Source: Schistocephalus solidus (taxonomy: Eukaryota > Platyhelminthes > Cestoda > Diphyllobothriidea > Diphyllobothriidae). From it: 64,000 nucleotides of DNA. Below the pieces are notes generated by a model. It worked only from the letters and a program-made list of their open reading frames with translations. It was not told the DNA's origin and ran no database searches. Below, in pieces: positions 58,792 to 64,000 of the stretch. The DNA lies in assembly GCA_017591395.1 (NCBI GenBank), contig WEDG01000288.1, forward strand, positions 62,001-126,000, given 5' to 3'. The position numbers and the translations under genes were made by a program. How positions within the stretch are numbered: position 1 is the stretch's first letter; each line of letters begins with the position of its first letter.

Positions 58792-59076
58792 AAATAAGCC
58801 TGAAAATAGCACTGTTTCAGTGACTCTGGTCACTCTTACAACGGAAGGGTTGGAAATTTTGTCAAATGCGTACTCTAAAGTCGTTTGTATTTTCCAGGGA
58901 TGAATTCAGACGGAGGAACAGCTGATGGAACTAGTTCCTCCACAAATCGAATCGAGATTAGTCATGTTTTCTTCAGGCAACCACACCCCGGAAGACACAT
59001 GCAGGCGAAAAGCAAACGGTCACATACAGAACTGAAGTACTAGCCCAAAGAGATTGAGAGGAGAATACAAAACTAC
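58792..59076 (+). repeat. Unknown repeat, unit 2 of a spaced direct pair
   Basis: About three quarters identical by eye to 58266-58556, in the same order and orientation and ending in the same AAAACTA. It ends about 90 bases before gene 2 exon 1. Confidence 0.75.
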
Positions 59077-59163
59077 ATCGATTTTTAAGGTGATAGAACG
59101 GGGACTAATGACTGATTATGCGGGCATAAATATTTTTAATGCGGAAGATAGGGTAGTGAGTAC

Positions 59164-59383
59164 CTCGGCGACGAACAGTTCGAGCCAAATTAACACTCGC
59201 GTCGGAGGCAAGTAAGGGCAAAAGAGGGGATCGCGCCTTGTGAAGAGCTAGCAGGTATTTTCCGTTTCCACAGCCAACATCGGCTCCCCATGCGTCTTCA
59301 GGTTGGGTCTTCAGAAACTCCATTACTCCCGGCCACGGGGCGTAGCGAGAGTCACTAAAGCTGTCCGCGATTTTGTCGTAGAC
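59164..59383 (-). CDS. Gene 2 exon 1 (first exon found): SAM-binding motif I
   Basis: The acceptor lies after TTGCCTTCTTCAAG (phase 0) and the donor is CGAG|GTACTC (phase 1). The product opens with VYDKIADSFSDSRYAPWP, the typical N-terminal VY(D/N)xIAxxFSxTRxxPWP motif, then the VMEFLK helix and ADVGCGNGKYLLAL (SAM-binding glycine loop), and LLASDASVNLA carrying the acidic residue after beta-2. An in-frame stop shortly upstream of the acceptor confirms it is an internal exon. The preceding exon (normally ending in an E-x-x-(Y/H)VH-like stretch) was not found up to 64000. Confidence 0.9.
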
Positions 59384-59389
59384 CTTGAA

Positions 59390-60320
59390 GAAGGCAAGAT
59401 AACGGTTACAGGCTCAAACTAGGGCGATCGGCAGACATTACTGCGTGCCTAACAAAGGCCAACGTTTTGTACGACTGTCAGTACAAACTGAAAGATCCTA
59501 GAAAGGGTAAAATCTAAATCAGAATGGATGATTGGCCGAAACAGCCCTTGTCTCGATTAAAATGGACCAAGCTAAAGCGTAGTCAACTCGAGAATATGCA
59601 AAGACAACCGCCCCGTAAATTGTCCAGGATTAAGTTGCTTTCTGTTAAAGACTACAGACCTCCAAAATTATATCGAAACAAGATAACTTTAGAGTAATGA
59701 GATTGAACAGAAGCAGGTGTTTCAAACTTGAGAGGCTTAAAATTCAAACATTCCTGAAGAGAGGGCAGTCCGCAGTGAATATCAGAGACTACTCACTTCA
59801 TGGACATAAAGGCGCTCCAACGCCGGGGCATCGAAGGAGGATGTCTCTGGATCCTAAAACGACCGTAAATGAGGGCAACGTTATTTGGTATCTAAGGCAA
59901 GTGACTAAGAGGTAGAGTAACAGAAGGCGCCTCTTGGCTAGAACTTTGGGCAGTCTCGCTGATATCGGTATTACGATAACGCATAAACGCATATTATAAC
60001 GCAAACATAAATGAAGGAAAATTGATTAATAATGTTGAGCAAATTGCCTGCAAGTTGTCATTAGAACAAACGAGATGGTTGAAAAGTGCGAAGCAATGCA
60101 GGTGTTCCGCTTTAACCGAATGACTAATATATTAGTAGACAGAAACATTACTCTCAAAATAAGCATGACAACGTGCCGTTGTAGGTGATATTTTGACACT
60201 AAATTCCTCTCTAAATGCATATGACGGTTCAACAGCCATGCTGTTTTTGTTGGCAATGATGATAATGAGGACGAGGAGGAGGATGTGAAGTCTTTTATAT
60301 GCAATACAGGCATTTGCTGA
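59390..60320. other. Spacer upstream of gene 2 exon 1
   Basis: No recognised gene or repeat. The open frame at 60026-60370(-) has low complexity in its Ser run and no known family. Confidence 0.35.
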
Positions 60321-60860
60321 TTACGTGAAGTTCCAGTCGAAGATGCTTTCCAGCACCAGATTTTTGACATTGTTCCGACAGTCCAGTAGTTTATGTCGAT
60401 AAGTGTTCATCAGCGTGGAGGTGAACATGGGCCTCGATGTGGAAGGATCGAATACGCAGCCTGGTTTCACTCCCCTGGTAACCACGGATCCTTCGGATGC
60501 TGGCGCATTGTCAATACCTAGTGCCATCATTCCAAGGTGAACCCTCGGAGTACATTGACATACTTCTCCAGAGTCCGTTCACATTCGCCATGTCGAAGGC
60601 CCAGGCCAGTAAAGACTGATCCTCATTTCCTGGCAATTTTCATGCAGGTCTACAGTTCAGTGGCATTTTGAAATCCCCTCCGCGACACCGGAAGAAGTTA
60701 ATGTTCCAGATGCCCTGCTGGGCCATCAATTAGGACAGGGTGGAGTATATATTTCCTGAGATTCTAAGCAGTGAAATGCCTCTGTGGTTCCTTACGTAGT
60801 TGCCAGTTCCCCCTACGTTTTTAAATTTGCTCGATGGTGGCACCCTGGATTTTTTTGGGA
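60321..60860 (-). pseudogene. Diverged LINE reverse transcriptase fragment
   Basis: Minus-strand pieces encode NHRGISLLRISGNIYS (near 60800), WAFDMANVNGLWRS (near 60590) and VTRGVKPGCVFDPSTSRPMF (60480-60420), the equivalents of NHRGISLLNIAGKIF, KAFDTVNRDGLW and TNGVKQGCVLAPTLFSLMF. They are decayed and more divergent than copies A-F, perhaps the same old subfamily as the fragment at 57.3 kb. A scrap of LINE 3' region in minus orientation follows at 60985-61080. Confidence 0.7.
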
Positions 60861-61479
60861 GGTGCTTGATTCTATGTTACCGCATTCACTGAAATAGTGA
60901 AATAAGCTCCTGGGAGTCGGACAGTGTCTTAGTCCATATACGCCTCGAGTGCATTCAAGAAGGTTCCTTTTTGACGAGTTCATGCCTCACGCGCAGCAAC
61001 GGTGACTTGCGCGTGAATTAGGTTATGGTGAGGCAGGACTACGCAGCATCTACCGCATTCCCTCGTCCGCCATGTTTCATTCTGAAAGCAAAGACAAAAT
61101 GAGGAGTGAGCCGGCGATAGCCTGGAAATTGAAGATCCGTGAGTGAAGCAAAGACTGCCCTCTTGATAACCGAAAAATCCTCAAGGCTCTTCTACCTGCA
61201 CCATAAATACTGGAGCTGTCATAACATTCTACATTTGAACGGCAAAGCTGAATAGAGGGCAGTAAAAGTTCTAGTCGGTCCAAATGGCAATTTCGAAGAT
61301 TTAGCTACATCTACAACCACACAGACAAACCTGTGGTAGACCTGAAGTGCTCTGTGACTCTGTTGGTGATACTACTGCGAGTCCAGCCCTGAGGACGCAA
61401 CCAAACACAGTAGCTGGTGTAAACTTTCGAAACGTATTATAAAAGTCGAGAATCAACGGTTTCTACCTAGCGAAAAAGA

Positions 61480-61640
61480 AACTACAATCACTGGAACAAG
61501 ACCTTTATTAGCTTGGCGTTTCGGATTCTCACACGGACCCATTATCAGTCAGAAACTGTCTCGGATGACGGATTCTAGTGATAATCGAAAACGTTAGGCT
61601 AATAAACCTCTTGTTCCAGTGATCGCGTCTCCTTCTTCGA
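61480..61640. repeat. Inverted repeat carrying two hammerhead-like cores
   Basis: The left arm AATCACTGGAACAAGACC and the right arm GGTCTTGTTCCAGTGATC-like sequence are near complements, enclosing TTATTAGC..GGCTAATAA. Each arm holds a worn version of the core (minus: CTGATAA ... GAATCCGAAAC; plus: CGGATGA ... AATCGAAAAC), the same tail seen at 36540 and 44897. Confidence 0.7.
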
Positions 61641-64000
61641 GACTCCTAATTCCTGGAATTCACGTCTTCGCTTCTATTAGCAGGTTTCTACCTCGCCGGC
61701 CCTCCCGACATAGAAGCCGGGTTACTTGCATCTCCATAGAGCGGTTATTAATGCGATCACAAGGGGCAGGCAGATGCTGAGCAAAGGATGTTCAAATCAT
61801 TGGGGACGCAGTCAAGCGCTTACAGCAGCATGGCCGCTTATTCCACCAAAGACACTATTGAGTAACAATGGATTGCAAGAAAAGGTTGCTTATGACAAGT
61901 AATGGCGCTAGATTATCTATCAGGCGGTGTTGTTGTGATCATATCAAATTGCTGATGCACGTGTGGTTGCGTACTTTCTTATTAATTTTCAAAACTCGAC
62001 TAAATTCTGCTAGTTACTGTGCGGCGTGACATCGAACTGTCCTTGTAATTCAAGTGTTTGAATGAAAGAATCATAGAAAGAGCACCGGACGGCTCTAACT
62101 GACGAACTCCCACTTAGATTTCGACTTAGAGCTCCCGGTCATGCAGGCAACACTGGTTTCCTTAAGAAAAGAAGTCATCGAAACCAAATTTTTGTCCACT
62201 AGGACTGCGCAAATTAAAGCGTTGTTAGACTGAACATTTTAATACGAGGTGGCACCCGTAATCGTCCTCTCTCAGCTCCAGACGTCCATGGACCGAGCTC
62301 GGACAAATCGCCGCCGGAATAGACGTTGTTCGCAAGGTTTTACCAACCTTAAGAGGTGTTTAAGGGTAAGAATTTGCATTCGTTTCGGTTATCTACAGAA
62401 GTAGTTTCGCCAGATTTATAGCCAATAACAGCAATCGATGGTCGCATACGCAGAGATTTTCGTTCAGTTGTATTAGTATTATTGACAACTCAGACCCAGC
62501 ATTTTGTATTATGCCATAATTATTCTTCATTCAGATGTTGCCAAACATGATCTGGTCAGCTGCGATGGTGTTAGTGCATCTGGTGAGTCGTCAAAAATCC
62601 CCTCTGCCGGAGGTCTTGAATTTAGGTCAGTTACACTGACACCAAAAAATGGAGAAGGGTAAATGTACGTAAAGCACATCGCCCACTTTCCTGCGATGAC
62701 TTGAGACATCCTCACCACGTAGTCATAGCGAGTAAAGGCGGCCGCTCTATGTTTGAATTTGCCACGGCTGTTCGCTTTTTTCGGCCCATTCCAGGGACAT
62801 TATCCATTTCTGAAAGGATTTAGAGCTGAATTTTCTAGTCGGTTCCAGCCGGACAACCAAAGCTACAATATTCGTAGCTTACTGTAAGGTTCATGATGTT
62901 GGGGCAATCGTTCTGATGGTTATAATAACGATCGGATAACAACGCGTGCTGTTCGTTCCATTTTCAAGGTCATGTACTGAAAACATAGGTTTCGGTTGGC
63001 CTTCACTGACCAATTCGTCTGTAATCGCAGCCTTCTAAATTTCCGAGCTCTGGCAATTATGTGTGCTGGGCATCGACGGCTGATTAAAGGATTTGGTTTA
63101 CTGTCCTACTTTCAGAATTGCGTCTAGGTATGTAACTGAAAACTTGGAACGGTGCTCCCGGCAACGGTTCTACAACGAAAGACAACAGAGCCTTAGGCTT
63201 TTCCAGAAAAAGAAAAGTAAACGGCTGACTCGCGGTGAAAAAGGTTATGAACTAGTAGTTTCCTATAGCTCTGCGTTTTTGGGGTCAAAACCAGGCACCA
63301 GCAACAAACAAATAATCTGCTTCAGCAAACCAAGTTGATCACCGCTGCCGCACCTACTGTGTATAATTAACCAAATACGTCGAGTGAAGCATAAATCCTT
63401 TAGTTCCTTCTTTATCCTAGTGTCTAAACGAGATGCTGACCTATGCGCCCTTCAGATGAAAGGGTCTATGGGTTCAGAAATTTGCCTGTTCTCTGGCGCA
63501 GCACAAGCGAAGTTCTGTCACACACCACTGACGTCGCACTCAAAAAATTCGGCTTCTGTGCCTTTGGCGACCGTGATGGAAGCGGCAGGTGCAGAAAGTC
63601 CACGATGCAAGTATTTTGGCCCTTTCTAGTACTTGCGTTAGAAATATGGTGAAGCCCTCCTCTGGGTTTCAAAGACGAAGATTTGAGTATAAACCTAGGA
63701 AAGATTGACGTCCTCCATTGAATACAGCATGAGATAGCATTATGTTGGCGTTTCGGTAACATCTAGTGCTTTAAAATGTCACTGGGCCGATTGGATGTAG
63801 ATGGCTCGGACTCAGAAGTTTCATAATGATTAACAAGTGTTTGAACGCTGCACGAACCGAGCTACCACGGCCCAACTCAGGACTGGTAGATCTCTAAGAT
63901 GCAAAAGATTGCGAAAATAATGTCAGTGATTAAGCCTACAAGGCTCACGTAGGTATCACTAAGTTTCACGGGATTAATGGAATAAAACACCGAGATCTTT
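61641..64000. other. Right-edge spacer, no firm gene
   Basis: No recognisable domain on either strand. A short ATG-started frame at about 62807-62708(-), rich in Arg/Lys and ending near a GTGAGG donor-like site, could be a first exon but nothing ties it to gene 2. Confidence 0.4.

Larger units (their letters stand above)
45578..59383 (-). other. Gene 2: Trm9/ALKBH8/TRMT9B-type tRNA methyltransferase (partial)
   Basis: A class I SAM-dependent methyltransferase built from at least four minus-strand exons with agreeing phases (1, 0, 1). In order: VYDKIADSFSDSRYAPWP, motif I ADVGCGNGKYL, the LALPYRSG and CIAVLHHLSTPERR motifs, LLRVGGQGLI, VWA, LPWK and RYYHVFEEGELEAL. Members of this family with TRM112 methylate the carboxymethyl group on the wobble uridine of tRNAs (yeast Trm9, ALKBH8 methyltransferase part); TRMT9B is a close paralogue. 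No AlkB or RRM part is visible, so the Trm9/TRMT9B form fits best, but the 5' exon was not found and may lie upstream or beyond 64000. Introns carry LINE copies D and E, so the gene spans at least 12.6 kb for under 250 codons. Confidence 0.85.

Noticed and set aside
62708..62807. Candidate first exon of gene 2 (ATG frame with a GTGAGG donor-like site)
   Set aside because: The ATG frame would leave in phase 2 while the methyltransferase exon enters in phase 0. The phase-0 frame has no ATG and lacks the expected VH residues.

Overview
The window is eukaryotic and looks like a gene-poor, repeat-rich flatworm chromosome. I infer a tapeworm, probably of the diphyllobothriid (pseudophyllidean) type. 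The basis is the interspersed LINE whose ORF ends in C2H2 fingers, a tRNA-derived SINE with a very constant tail, Penelope-like and mariner relics, and small host exons separated by long repeat-filled introns. The species assignment rests on recalled resemblance and was not searched.

Two host genes can be assembled, both on the minus strand. Gene 1 (about 22155 down to 1419, probably continuing off the left edge) has nine exons with GT..AG borders whose phases agree at every junction: 22155-21688, 18846-18287, 16804-16187, 14547-14276, 14191-13413, 12390-11716, 7399-6872, 5924-5826 and 1814-1419. The spliced product (about 1465 residues in the window) carries three copies of the DUF3504-type domain found at the C-terminus of QRICH1, ZMYM2/3/4 and KIAA1958, a domestic relative of Crypton tyrosine recombinases. 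Low-complexity Ser/Pro/Ala-rich linkers separate the copies. Gene 2 (about 59383 down to 46768 or 45578) is a Trm9/ALKBH8/TRMT9B-type tRNA wobble-uridine methyltransferase. Its exons are 59383-59164, 53762-53593 and 53453-53243 (or -53207), plus a terminal exon present twice because a segment of about 1.19 kb is tandemly duplicated (44801-45990 and 45989-47181). Its 5' exon was not found.

The rest is mobile DNA. Copies of one APE-type LINE (endonuclease, reverse transcriptase, C-terminal C2H2 fingers, and an approximately 1 kb non-coding 3' region) lie at about 2300-5440(+), 18960-21290(-), 24830-29290(-), 37800-42020(+), 48000-52300(+) and 54640-56700(+). Solo pieces of the 3' region are scattered between them. 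All copies are broken. Diverged LINE scraps (57.2 kb, 60.4 kb), two tRNA-derived SINE families, a mariner relic (42.2-43.25 kb), two Penelope-like GIY-YIG scraps (23.1 and 43.6 kb), fold-back repeats, hammerhead-like cores and microsatellites fill most of the introns and spacers.

No rRNA, CRISPR array, operon or prokaryotic feature was seen. The most interesting items are the triple DUF3504 gene, the duplicated terminal exon of the methyltransferase, and the recurring hammerhead-like motif shared by four loci.
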